A stretch of 64,000 nt of DNA from Verrucomicrobiota bacterium (lineage in GTDB: Bacteria > Verrucomicrobiota > Verrucomicrobiia > Limisphaerales > J093). The stretch lies in NCBI GenBank assembly GCA_029556615.1, contig JAKQDD010000002.1, positions 124,001-188,000 on the forward strand, in the 5' to 3' direction. The notes beneath the pieces are model-generated. The model saw only the letters and a program-made list of their open reading frames with translations. It had not been told where the DNA came from and made no database searches. The translations under genes and the position numbers were made by a program. Numbering within the stretch: position 1 is the first letter of the stretch; each line of letters begins with the position of its first letter. Positions 1-9,300 of this stretch are shown in pieces.

Positions 1-867
1 GTCGGACCCGCCTCTCTCGGCCTGGTCGAGCACCTGGGTGCGCGCGTGCGCGTTGCGGCTCGTGACGTTCCCGGCGAGGTGGGACCGCAGCGTGCTGCGG
101 TCCTCGGACGCAGCGCGATGACCTCCTCGGGCGACCACCTCTCAGACGCGCTGCCCGCAAGGTTCAGCGTGCCCGCACGCGCTGGCGTGGCCTCGATGGA
201 TGCGGCCGGCGTTCGCCTCGCGCGCCTGTTCCGCGCACGCCCCCTAGGCACGACTCACTGGTGGGAACCCCCCGTGGTCGAGCTGCGCGACGACGGTGCG
301 GTCCAGCTACCTGTGGTGTACGAGGGCGTTGTGGAGGTGGAGGGAGTGCCCGCGCGCATGACCCACCCCGAGACGCTGGAGTCGATGGCCGTCGCGGGGT
401 CGCCGCACGAGCACGGGGAGGGCACCCCGCCCTTCTACCCCCTGTGGATGAGCCGCCCCACGCGCAGGGACTACGCGGACCCTGACTCGACGGGAAAGTC
501 CGCGGGCTACGACCCCCTCGACGTGGACCGCTCGCTGCTCCTACAGGCGGAGCGCCGCATCGAGGACGGGGGTGTTCGTCAGCGCGTCTGGGTCGCGAGC
601 GACGACCCAGATGACGGACCTCCAACGACAGGCGACGGGCCGGGCGACGACGGGGGTGGAGGGCCGAACATCGAGCTTGAGGGCTACGAGGAGACGTTCC
701 CGCGCCCGCGGGACGGCACCAACGTCGGGGCGATGCTGGTCGGGGGCCTGTTCCGCCCGCGCGGAGGGAAGCATCCGGGAACCCCCACACTCGACCGCAG
801 GGGTCAGGGACCCGCCTACGTGCTCGCGCCGGCCCCCTGGCTCGTGTCGATCGAGCTACTCCCCTAG
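1..867 (+). CDS. Virion-like protein of unknown function (5' end outside window)
   Basis: The reading frame is open from base 1, so the true start probably lies upstream; the first possible internal start is a GTG at 46. The visible part is about 288 residues, rich in Asp, Gly and Pro, with an acidic Gly-rich stretch near residues 200-225 and a hydrophobic C-terminus ending WLVSIELLP. There is no signal peptide or recognisable enzyme motif. It runs in the same direction as the large structural genes downstream, and its composition (many prolines, short beta-prone segments) resembles them, so a structural role is inferred from context only. Its stop overlaps the stop of the convergent gene at 864 by three bases. 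Confidence 0.6.
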   Translation, partial: VGPASLGLVEHLGARVRVAARDVPGEVGPQRAAVLGRSAMTSSGDHLSDALPARFSVPARAGVASMDAAGVRLARLFRARPLGTTHWWEPPVVELRDDGAVQLPVVYEGVVEVEGVPARMTHPETLESMAVAGSPHEHGEGTPPFYPLWMSRPTRRDYADPDSTGKSAGYDPLDVDRSLLLQAERRIEDGGVRQRVWVASDDPDDGPPTTGDGPGDDGGGGPNIELEGYEETFPRPRDGTNVGAMLVGGLFRPRGGKHPGTPTLDRRGQGPAYVLAPAPWLVSIELLP

Positions 868-1142
868 CCCGGAGGCGGCTTGCGTAAGTCCGGGGTCTGC
901 ACATCCTCGAAGTAGGTGGGATAGTTCGGGTTCGTCAGGGTGGCGCGGATCGACTCTGGGATCTCTCCGCGCAGCCCCTGCTGCCAGATCTTGAGGGTGG
1001 TCAGCAGTTCCCTAGCGCCTCCATCGGAGGCTAAGCCGCCTCGGGCTGCGTCATCGGCCAGCTTGTAGGCCGCGAGGCGGATGCGCCGTTCGATCTCATC
1101 CAGGCTCTGAGCCTGGTCTGATAGTTTTGTGGGCTCGCTCAT
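864..1142 (-). CDS. Small hypothetical protein
   Basis: This encodes 92 residues beginning MSEPTKLSDQ. The start at 1142 is chosen because it lies exactly 38 nt from a CAGCTC promoter box (1172-1180), the spacing shared by 16 genes here; longer readings up to 1214 would run through that box. The N-terminal half looks helical and charged (ERRIRLAAYKLADDAARGG), and the C-terminus is extended and Pro-rich. I do not recognise the family. It is the last gene of a short minus-strand island set inside the plus-strand structural region. Confidence 0.7.
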   Translation of the reverse strand: MSEPTKLSDQAQSLDEIERRIRLAAYKLADDAARGGLASDGGARELLTTLKIWQQGLRGEIPESIRATLTNPNYPTYFEDVQTPDLRKPPPG

Positions 1143-1180
1143 AATCCCACATCGAACGCGGGGGCCCGTCCAGAGCTGAC
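1143..1180 (-). promoter_or_regulatory. CAGCTC-class leaderless promoter for the 1142 gene
   Basis: Box GTCAGCTCT at 1180-1172, then 17 nt, then CGAT at 1154-1151; ATG at +39 of the box. The fit is exact, with CGAT in place of the usual CGAC. Confidence 0.75.
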
Positions 1181-1335
1181 TACGCGCAGCGCTTGATCTG
1201 CTCGCACCCACCACTCGAGGGGACGTCTGGCCCCGGCGGGGCCTTAGGCTCCTGGATGGAGGGGATCTTTCGCCCTGAGGTGCCGCAGCTACACCCGACC
1301 CACAGGATGAACACGTTGAACAGGAGGATCCTCAT
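1180..1335 (-). CDS. Small predicted lipoprotein
   Basis: This 51-residue gene begins MRILLFNVFILWVGCSC. A short hydrophobic segment followed by a lipobox-like LWVGC puts the lipidated cysteine at residue 15. The mature part is short, Pro-rich and ends with two more cysteines (GGCEQIKRCA). Its 5' end overlaps the gene at 1289-1486 by 47 bases in another frame. Overlapping small genes, one a lipoprotein, recall phage lysis (spanin) modules, but the partner has no membrane segment, so that reading is weak. No strong Shine-Dalgarno is seen; translation may be coupled to the upstream gene. It could also be a superinfection-exclusion lipoprotein. Confidence 0.6.
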   Translation of the reverse strand: MRILLFNVFILWVGCSCGTSGRKIPSIQEPKAPPGPDVPSSGGCEQIKRCA

Positions 1336-1486
1336 GGAGTGGTTTACCCCCGACGACGATCGCCTGCCCCACGACCTGCGCAGGGTAGGTGATGGTGTGA
1401 GACTCCATGGAGGACGTCGTCAGGAGACGATGGGGACCTTGGTGGATGACCTCCCAGTCCCGCTGCGTATTGTGTTCCTGTTCCAT
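1289..1486 (-). CDS. Small hypothetical protein overlapping the lipoprotein gene
   Basis: This encodes 65 residues beginning MEQEHNTQRDWEVIHQ. The ATG at 1486 is preferred over one at 1498 because a TATAAT hexamer lies at 502-497, overlapping the upstream ATG. The first 45 residues look like a small mixed alpha/beta domain (SHTITYPAQVVGQAIVVGG); the tail, which overlaps the lipoprotein gene, is low in complexity. The function is unknown. Together with the two following minus genes it forms a small island on the strand opposite the structural genes. Confidence 0.45.
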   Translation of the reverse strand: MEQEHNTQRDWEVIHQGPHRLLTTSSMESHTITYPAQVVGQAIVVGGKPLHEDPPVQRVHPVGRV

Positions 1487-1502
1487 GACTGCGCCCATTA
1501 TA
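1487..1502 (-). promoter_or_regulatory. Possible -10 element (TATAAT) for the 1486 gene
   Basis: TATAAT on the minus strand at 1502-1497, 10 nt before the ATG. No clear -35 is visible. Confidence 0.4.
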
Positions 1503-1515
1503 CGAGAGGACCCGC

Positions 1516-2115
1516 ATGCACATCTTCCAGCATGACCAGCGCACCACGCAGGACGCCAAGGGCGTCGTCCTGCTGGAGCTATACGACGCGGAGGATGAGC
1601 TCGTCCTCACCCGCCTCATTCCCAACACGATCGTGTACGACGCCTCGATCGCGATGTGTCGGCTGGTACGCGACTCGCGCCTGCCGACGGCGGGGCAGAA
1701 CAACGGGGTCACGATGCTCGCCGTGGGGACTGGCGCGACCGGCGAGGACCCCAACAACCCCGACCGCCCCCAGCCCGAGCAGCGTCGGCTGAACCGCGAG
1801 GTGTTTCGCAAGACGTTCGCGGCCGTCCAAAATCGGGACCAGGCGGGACGAGCCGTCTCCTACGACACCAACGTGGTGGACTTCGTGACCGTCCTGGCGG
1901 ACGGCGAGGCGGTCGCCCCCCTCAACGAGATGGCGCTCCTCCTGCCGGCCTCTCCGAACCCCGCGGTGACGAATCCAATTAGTCAAAAACCGCTTCAATA
2001 TGATCCGACCGTGGATGTTCGCGGTAAGGATTTACTATTTAACTACTTCACATTCGGTGTAATTAACAAACCCGCGAGGGGCCGGCTCAAGATCACGTGG
2101 AGAATAAGTTTTTAA
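1516..2115 (+). CDS. Putative virion structural protein
   Basis: This encodes 199 residues. AGAGGA lies about 4 nt before the ATG, so translation uses a Shine-Dalgarno. The protein has beta-rich, Gly-containing segments (VTMLAVGTGATGED) and an acidic/hydrophobic middle typical of small phage baseplate or tail proteins, but no named domain is recognisable. The last 140 bases (from about 1975) are clearly AT-richer than the rest, with codons rare elsewhere in the window, and this composition continues into the endonuclease gene that follows. That suggests the 3' end was replaced or co-converted when the endonuclease gene arrived. Confidence 0.7.
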   Translation: MHIFQHDQRTTQDAKGVVLLELYDAEDELVLTRLIPNTIVYDASIAMCRLVRDSRLPTAGQNNGVTMLAVGTGATGEDPNNPDRPQPEQRRLNREVFRKTFAAVQNRDQAGRAVSYDTNVVDFVTVLADGEAVAPLNEMALLLPASPNPAVTNPISQKPLQYDPTVDVRGKDLLFNYFTFGVINKPARGRLKITWRISF

Positions 2116-2125
2116 CATAACAACT

Positions 2126-2842
2126 ATGTCAGAAAGAAAACGAGCATATAACGCTCAATACTACATCGAGCATAGAGAGCAAGCCATCGCGCGTGCTATG
2201 GAGCAATACTACGCGGACCCCAAGGCACACAACGCCAGGAGTCGCGAGCGCTACCACGCTAACAAGGAGCGATATGAGCCTGCGCGTCAGGCGTGGACCG
2301 CAGAGAACCGCGAGAAGATGCTCACCTACTACCGACGGAAGCAGGCTGACTTCGTCGAGTTCCTCCGCTCTTTGAAGGAGGGGAAGTCCTGCGGGCGGTG
2401 CGTAAACCTGTATCCGCACTACGTCATGGAGTTCGACCATGTACGCGGGGTGAAGAAGTACACAGTAAGTAGTATGACGAACTATCGTCGCGAGCTTGTT
2501 CTGGAGGAGATCGCGAAGTGCGACCTTCTCTGCTGTGTGTGTCATCGCATTAAGACGCATGAGGGGCGGTCCACCCCTAAGACAAAGAAGCTAATCGAGT
2601 TTCGTGATTGGTTGTTTGTATTGAAATCAAACCCCTGCATGGACTGCACGCGCACCTACCCATCAGTCGCGATGGACTTCGACCACGTGCGAGGAGAGAA
2701 GCACTCCGAGGTGACCGACATGTGGTCCTGGAGTCGCTCCAAGGTCCTCGCCGAGATCGCCAAGTGCGAGCTCGTGTGCGCGAACTGCCACCGGGTACGA
2801 ACCTACACGAGGGGCGCGGAAGCTCGCGCGAAGGCCGCTTAG
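2126..2842 (+). CDS. HNH endonuclease with two tandem zinc/HNH domains
   Basis: This 238-residue protein has a Lys/Arg/Tyr-rich helical N-terminus (about 1-80, YYADPKAHNARSRERYHANK) likely to bind DNA. It is followed by two copies of the same module. Copy 1: C89-x2-C92, D104-H105, C136-x2-C139-H140. Copy 2: C171-x2-C174, D186-H187, C218-x2-C221-H222. Each contains (E/D)FDHVRG and EIAKC(D/E)LxC. Phage HNH proteins of this type (homing-like endonucleases) normally carry one such module. The gene is AT-richer than its surroundings, and its stop TAG is directly followed by the ATG of the next structural gene, consistent with a mobile endonuclease inserted between two structural genes. Confidence 0.88.
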   Translation: MSERKRAYNAQYYIEHREQAIARAMEQYYADPKAHNARSRERYHANKERYEPARQAWTAENREKMLTYYRRKQADFVEFLRSLKEGKSCGRCVNLYPHYVMEFDHVRGVKKYTVSSMTNYRRELVLEEIAKCDLLCCVCHRIKTHEGRSTPKTKKLIEFRDWLFVLKSNPCMDCTRTYPSVAMDFDHVRGEKHSEVTDMWSWSRSKVLAEIAKCELVCANCHRVRTYTRGAEARAKAA

Positions 2843-5800
2843 ATGCCGAAGATCGACCGCACCGACTACTACGACGCCCTCGCCCTGGGGACCACCCCCA
2901 AGGAGGTACGCGTCGTGGGTACCTCGACGACGACGGGGTGGCACACCGGGTCGCGCGCGACCAACCTCGTTGTCCTCCAGGCGGGAAAGCCCGTCCTCGA
3001 CCGGGACCTCAACCTCGCGCAGCTGAACCTCGACGAGCGCTGGGCCGACGTGCTGTCGCACCAGGCCCCATCGGGCTGGCTCCGGGCCTCCCGGCGCGTG
3101 AGCCCGGCGCTCGACCTTGCTGTGGGGCCCGCTCCGTGGCGCTTGTCCGACGACAGCGGGAGGAAGGTCATCACCGGGGGGGTCCTGCGCAACGGGCTCG
3201 TCATCCGGCGGCTGGATGCGCTCGTGGCCGGGATGCCGATCGTCGTCGAGTACACGAACACCAAGACCCCTGGCTGGAACATCATCCCCCTCGATCCACC
3301 CACGATCTACGACGGCACACCGAAGACGGTCAAGCGGACCGACTTCGTGTTCCTGGAGGTGTGGCGGGCGCTCGTCGCTCCCGCAGGGCGAGCGACGGCT
3401 TTCGTGGTGGTGATCGACGTGAAGGCCCTCTCGGACGGCGACACCATCGACGTTGGAGGGTTCGTGCTCACCGCACGGTCGGCGGCGCCCGCCGCGCCCG
3501 GCGAGTTCCAGGTGGGGGCGACCCCGGAGGCCACGGCCATTAACATCGAGATGGCTGCCTCTGACCCCCTGTGGCCTGGGTCGGCGCTCGTCACGGCGCG
3601 CGCTAACGCTTCCGAGGTGGACTTCTACGCGTCTCCAGGCGTGGCGGGCAACTCGATCCCCATCACGGTCGTCACCGCCCAGCCCGGAGCGCTCAAGGTG
3701 TCCGGCGCGACGTTCTCTGGCGGGTACGACCAGCCCGCGCGCCCCTCTCCCACCACGGTGTACCGGCACGGTAACGTGCTGTCGCCTGGGGCCCTAGCGC
3801 TGCCCGACGAGATCCTCGACCTCACGTCGAACCAGGAGACGTGCCTCCGGGTTCAGACGCAGTACCGCCTGCGTGCCACCGGAGTGGACGAGGCGGTATC
3901 GTTCCGCGACCACCCCGATGGGTTCTCGTCACCCTCGTCAGGAGGCCCGCACCCGGCTGTGTTCGCCCAGGGAGGGCGCAAGCAGCCCGTATGGACGGGG
4001 AACCTGATCGACAAGCGCTCCTACCCGTTCGTCCCCGCTGACGGACGATCCTCCTGGCTGGAGAGCTCCGCCGCGCGCTATGGGGACCAGGACGATGGCC
4101 TCTGGGTAGCGGGGGACGGGACCGCGCAGGCCGCTGCCGACCTTGGGAGCGTGGATGGGTTCGTCCTCGCGCTGCCGGTCTGCCTGGTGTTCCGACGTAA
4201 CGACTGCTCGTCGGCTGGGGCCGCGGCGCTCGGCTTCGACCCTCGCAACAACGCGAACGGCGCTCCCACGTCGGACCATGGAGGCTACACCACAGCCTCT
4301 GGACTCGTGGTGCCCGCGGGACGATCTGATCGTCCAGACGGGTCGTTCGCCGACGTGCTGCGCCCGCACGACCTTCTTGACGTGCGGCACCACACGGCCC
4401 TGGCGGGGAACGACTTCGTCGCCGACCTGGCGCACCAGTCCCAGCGCCTGCTTCGTGGGGAGCTGCGCACCTGGGCCGGCGATGCGTCCGGGCGAGCGGG
4501 CGCGCAGACGGGCGAGGTGGGAACCTCGCACCTCATGGCAGAGGAGTTCGGACGGACCGCGGCCCAGGGAGGCGCGCCTCCGAGCTCTGGAGACACCGGC
4601 ATCGGGCGCTGCGCGCGCAACCTCGACCACGTCGCTCGCACCTTCTCGGGGCGCTCGACGGTCGAGCGCGTGTGCTTCGCCTTGTGGCCGGGAGATCGCC
4701 CCACCGCAACCGCTCAGGGAGGCCCGGCCAAACCTGGAAGAGAGGACCCCGCCCTCTACGTCGTCAAGTCGGAGAAGGGCGGAAAGCCCCTCGCCATCGA
4801 CACATGGACGGAGGGCGACGTCCTGCACGTGGACCTGGACCGCATGGACTGCTCGCAGCTTGGTTCAGAGTTCGACGGTCGGGGAGGAGACGGGACGAGC
4901 GCACCCGCCGCCAAGGTGCTGTTTCCTGACCTCGCTCCGCCCGGCACGGTCATCACGGACGTAGTGTTTGGGGAGCATGACGACGGACTGTCCTCCGCAG
5001 ACACCTCGCGCGAAGTGGAGATCCGGTGGGTGCGGGGCCTGGGGACTCGACACGTAGAGGTGTGCCTGCTGCGCAACGACCAGGCGGCCGACAGCGGCTA
5101 CGGCGGGGCCACTTTGTACCGACTCGTGGGCCGTGATGACGGGGGGCTACCTGGTTCCGACCGGCGCATCTTCCTGGAGCTCGAGGTGAGCTACCCCCCT
5201 GCGGGTGGTCTCGCCGCGACCCCGGAGGGGGAGGCGTACCCCGACAACATTGTCTACGACGGTAAAGCAGCAGGGCTGGGTCCCGTCATCGAGGCAGACC
5301 CCGCCCAGCGGCCTGCGGACTTCGAGCGCCTCGCGCGGGGACGCGTCACAGCCCCTGCGCGAGAGGCGCGCGTCGAGTACGTGGCGAACGTGACCCGCAC
5401 TCACAAGGCCGGCGCCGGCAAGCCTGGCACTCCGGTCGACGAGGTCGTGGTGAGCCGAAACCGCTACGAACTCGTGCTACCACGACGGGTCTTCGGTGGC
5501 GCGGGTCTCGTCACGGTGACCGACGTGGTGACGGGAGCGGTGCTTCCGGTCGACGAGGTGAACACGCCGTACGGGTCGAGCGAGCGCGTCGTGCGCCTGC
5601 TGAACCCGTTTCCGTCACCGGGGTCACGCCGTTGCATCGTGACCTACTTCCCCCAGGACCCGATCCCCAACTACGGGGCGGCGGGTTATCAGGTGGCGAT
5701 CTTCTACCCCGCAGCGGCCCCGCAGACGGCAGGCGTGCACGACGGGGCAAACTCGATGCCTCCAGCCGTTCGGGTGGAGGTTCTGGCAGAGGCGTCAGCC

Positions 5801-6382
5801 TGGCTTCTCCAGGCTGGGGCGGGAAGCCCTGAGTCTGATCGCCCCTTCCCAAGGGGAGACCTCCTGCCCCTGCGCGATGGCCGGTTCCTTGGCGACGTGA
5901 CGCGAGACGACGCGCTGTCTGCTGGGTCCACGGTGTCCGTGTCGGGGCTCCAGGCCCTTGCCGGGGCGCTTCGGCTGCCTACCCTGCTGCCGGTTCCGTG
6001 TGGGGCTGTCCTGGTGCTGGGAGGTGGGGACCCGGGCGCGCTCCCTCGACGCGACGCAGAGGGGCGCGCCTACTACCCCGCTGCGAGCCAGGACGACGAG
6101 GCCGTGCGCGCCCTCGCCTCCGAGCTGTCAGGTCCGTCCTGTCACCGGGCGGCGGTCCCGCTGCTGTGCCGTGCCCTGGAGGACGTGTACACGACGAGCA
6201 ATGGCCTGCTCCTCCGCAGGTCTGAGGTGGTGCTGGTGGTCCTATCCCGCTACGGGGTGCTCGACGCGAGCAGCTCGGTCGAGGTGGGGCCGGGCGGAGT
6301 CCCGGAACATAGCTCCGCAGCCCTCTACAGGGTGGAGGGCCGCTGGATGGCGTGGACAGGAGAGAGGGAGGTGCTGTCGTGA
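2843..6382 (+). CDS. Large virion protein, paralogue of the 20102-26308 protein
   Basis: This encodes 1179 residues with no signal peptide. Residues about 160-560 hold a module shared with the 2068-aa protein at 20102, in the same order: DFVFLEVW (near 165), YRHGNV (near 305), RVQTQYRLR (near 335), GLW-AGDG (near 418), VFRRN (near 446) and DLLDVRH (near 510). A segment of about 100 residues (188-297, SDGDTIDVGGFVLTAR ... VAGNSI) is inserted between FLEVW and YRHGNV and is absent from the paralogue. It resembles a beta-sandwich domain that recurs in phage structural proteins. The C-terminal 600 residues are beta-rich and unrecognised. A baseplate, fibre or tail-surface role is inferred from size and neighbours. 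The next gene starts inside its stop codon. Confidence 0.78.
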   Translation: MPKIDRTDYYDALALGTTPKEVRVVGTSTTTGWHTGSRATNLVVLQAGKPVLDRDLNLAQLNLDERWADVLSHQAPSGWLRASRRVSPALDLAVGPAPWRLSDDSGRKVITGGVLRNGLVIRRLDALVAGMPIVVEYTNTKTPGWNIIPLDPPTIYDGTPKTVKRTDFVFLEVWRALVAPAGRATAFVVVIDVKALSDGDTIDVGGFVLTARSAAPAAPGEFQVGATPEATAINIEMAASDPLWPGSALVTARANASEVDFYASPGVAGNSIPITVVTAQPGALKVSGATFSGGYDQPARPSPTTVYRHGNVLSPGALALPDEILDLTSNQETCLRVQTQYRLRATGVDEAVSFRDHPDGFSSPSSGGPHPAVFAQGGRKQPVWTGNLIDKRSYPFVPADGRSSWLESSAARYGDQDDGLWVAGDGTAQAAADLGSVDGFVLALPVCLVFRRNDCSSAGAAALGFDPRNNANGAPTSDHGGYTTASGLVVPAGRSDRPDGSFADVLRPHDLLDVRHHTALAGNDFVADLAHQSQRLLRGELRTWAGDASGRAGAQTGEVGTSHLMAEEFGRTAAQGGAPPSSGDTGIGRCARNLDHVARTFSGRSTVERVCFALWPGDRPTATAQGGPAKPGREDPALYVVKSEKGGKPLAIDTWTEGDVLHVDLDRMDCSQLGSEFDGRGGDGTSAPAAKVLFPDLAPPGTVITDVVFGEHDDGLSSADTSREVEIRWVRGLGTRHVEVCLLRNDQAADSGYGGATLYRLVGRDDGGLPGSDRRIFLELEVSYPPAGGLAATPEGEAYPDNIVYDGKAAGLGPVIEADPAQRPADFERLARGRVTAPAREARVEYVANVTRTHKAGAGKPGTPVDEVVVSRNRYELVLPRRVFGGAGLVTVTDVVTGAVLPVDEVNTPYGSSERVVRLLNPFPSPGSRRCIVTYFPQDPIPNYGAAGYQVAIFYPAAAPQTAGVHDGANSMPPAVRVEVLAEASAWLLQAGAGSPESDRPFPRGDLLPLRDGRFLGDVTRDDALSAGSTVSVSGLQALAGALRLPTLLPVPCGAVLVLGGGDPGALPRRDAEGRAYYPAASQDDEAVRALASELSGPSCHRAAVPLLCRALEDVYTTSNGLLLRRSEVVLVVLSRYGVLDASSSVEVGPGGVPEHSSAALYRVEGRWMAWTGEREVLS

Positions 6383-9300
6383 TCCCAGAGACTGGACCGG
6401 GAAGGTCCCCCGCGCCGGCCGGCGACCCCGCTGCCGCCGTGGTAGAGTCGCGAGGACCGCTAGTCGTCCATCCGGGCGACCTGACATCGACGGGTGCTGT
6501 CGAGCGCGGGGGTGGCCCCTTCGTGCCCGCCCCGCCCGCAGCCTCCGCGGCGACCGCTCGTGGAGGTGGAGACACGCTTCCGGCTGGGAGCGTCCAGTCG
6601 GCGATCGACGCGCTGGCGGGCGCTCTTCCCCCTCCCCCTCCGCAGGTCGGAAGGTACGCTCCTCCGTGGACGCAGGCGTCGGGGGTTCCCGACTGGGGGT
6701 CCCTGAAGCTGTCGGACCCGTCAGGTCGGCCGGAGCGCTACCCCGGGTACCAGATCCCGCCAGGGCCTGCCGTCGACCCGAGGCCGTTTCCCCGCGAGGG
6801 GGTCGATCCCCCGTCCGACTGGGTGTGGAATACGGGCGTCTCCGTGTTCGACCTCCCCGGAGCTGGAGTGGGGCAGGCCCTGTCCGCTGGCGTCGCCGCC
6901 GGTGCAGGTCCGACTGTACGTACCTTGCGCGCGGTGCGTCGCTGGATCGATCCAGCGACCGCGACGCGCTACGAGTACGTTCCCGTCGTGGTGTCCGGCA
7001 TCATCCACCCGGCCGACCGTGGCGTGCTCGCCCTCGTCAAGTGGCCCGCAACGAGACCGGACGGCAAGCTCACCGAGGCAGCGGACTTTCTGGCCCAGCC
7101 CTTCGAGGACCGCGTCGTCGCAGCGGTCCTGCTCGGACAGGGTATCCTCCCACCCCCGCCGCCCAAGCCGCGTCAGTGCTCGGGCTGCAACGATGCCTGC
7201 GACGGAAGCCCCGGGGGTATCTTTGACCCAGGCCGGGACGAGGACGGTAACTACGACCCCCTCGCCTTTCCGGGGCGCGCCAGCGGTCAGTACGACCTGC
7301 GGGAGATCCTGCTCGGTGTGGACAGCCTCGACGGGCTGCTGCTGCGCGCGCCGTACGACGACTACGACGCGGACGGCAAGCAGGGGGCACGTCGCGCGCC
7401 GGGCGCAACCTGGCCCGCGGCGGGTCAAGTCCGCCTCGGAACCGACGGGGGTGCGGGCCCTGTCCTCCCGTATGGAATCCCCATCCTGGGGGCCTCCCTA
7501 TCTGGCTACTCCCCTGCCCCTCCTCCCGACGCGAGCGGTCAGGTCGTGCTGGGTTCGACGGTGCTGCTCACCAGGAAGGGAGCAGAGCCTAACTTCCTTG
7601 CCTACCGGCTCCCTCAGGTCGCCGACTACGCGACCCTGCCCTACACGCCCAGGGGGATGGATGTCCTGCGATCCCGCGAGACGTTCCGCTTCTTCGAGAA
7701 GAAGCTGCCGGCGGCGAACATCCTGCCTGACGGCACGCTCCTACCCGCCATCCTCCCGACGGCCGGGCTCTACGGGGGGCTCTTCCATCAGGACGGCTGG
7801 TCGCGACAGATAGCACGGTACCGGCACGCGTTCCTCGCGCCGGCTCCGGGGGCGGGACTGGTGCGCGTGGGGACCTACCTGCTGCTGCACTTCCGTACTG
7901 AGGGGGCGTTCGAGAAGTTCGTCCTCACGGGGGCGCTCGACCTCGGAGACCTGTATGGGGCACGCGTCGCCGACACCATACGGCCCGGCTACATGAGCAA
8001 CGTCTCCAACTTCGATGGTGGGGGGGCAAGACCCCCGCGCGGCCCCGCCCCCACGTACGGGTATGCGTCCGTCTCCTACCATGCCGTGCGCGCGGAGGTA
8101 TCGGTGCCCGCCGAGCCCACGACGCCCGCTTCCGCCACGGGGTCCGCCAAGTGGTCCGTGGCGGCAACCCCTCCCGTCATGTGGGTCTCGGGAGTCGCCT
8201 ACTACGTGCCCACCGACCCCACAACGGGGGACTCCCTGATCGGTTTGCTCTCCGTCGGTCTACAGGGTGCCATGGGCGTGTTTGAGACCGGCGTGTTCGG
8301 TGTCGACGACGCGCGCCTGTTCGCGCGCGTCATTCCTCCCGCGGTCATTGCCCCTCCATGCCCGGTGGTGCTGTCTCTCGCGGCGTTCGGCTGGGGCGAG
8401 CACCCAACCATCCCAGGCCAACCTTCGATCGAGGTCCCCGAGGGAGCCAGCCCACCTGCTGCGCTCACCTCGTTCGCCGGGTCTGCGGGGGACCCACGGC
8501 TTCGACGCGTGGAGGTGCCCCTGACCCACTGTGGGAACAACGCCCGAGGCACGTACGGGGGCCTCAACGCACCGGACCCGACCGACACGCTGGACGTCTC
8601 CTGCACGACCACTATGCCCCTGCGGGGGGACACGGACACGCCGTCGTTCTCCAGCGACGCGCGGATCCGCGCGTTCGTGCGGTCGCGTCATGACGGGGGG
8701 TTGTGGCCCTCCGACCGCGGGGTGGAGCTCACGCTCGATCCCCCCGCGCAGGTCATGCTTCACACGGCGGGGAACTTTGGGGCCTCCCTGCCGCGGACGG
8801 GCAACTACACGACCGGCGGGGCTGTGCCCTACGGGGTTCCGGCCAGCTTGGCGAACACGGACCGCGACAAGGATGAGAGGTTCCTCGACGAGGTTTATCG
8901 CTGGACGAACGAGTGGACCCCCGTGGACAGCATCTACGCCTTCCCCGCCAGCCAAGCCCTCTCCGGACCTGGCCTGGGGACTTGGCTGCCAGCCTACCTC
9001 GCCCTTCCTGTGCGCATCGCGCACACGGCGGGGTGGCAGGAGATGTCCTGGGTCCGGCTGGGCCGCCACCTCGACCCGCTCAAGCTCGGTCACCTCCAGG
9101 TCGCGGGGCTGCCGCACAGGGCTCCATCTGCCGTGGAGCAAGCCGCCTACCCTCACCCGTCCACAGGAGTCGTTCGCTACCCCGCGGTCGACTACGCGGC
9201 GGCCGGCGTGCGTCCGTCGAAGGCCGACGACGGTCTCTCCGTAGACCAGCCCGACTACTCCAAGGCGCTGGGACCGCGCGCATACGTCCGCGCGATCGAC

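Noticed and set aside
164-904. Long minus-strand reading frame opposite the first gene
   Set aside because: Arg/Pro/Gly-rich sequence of the kind high-GC DNA gives on the non-coding strand; no start signal; the plus frame has far better composition.
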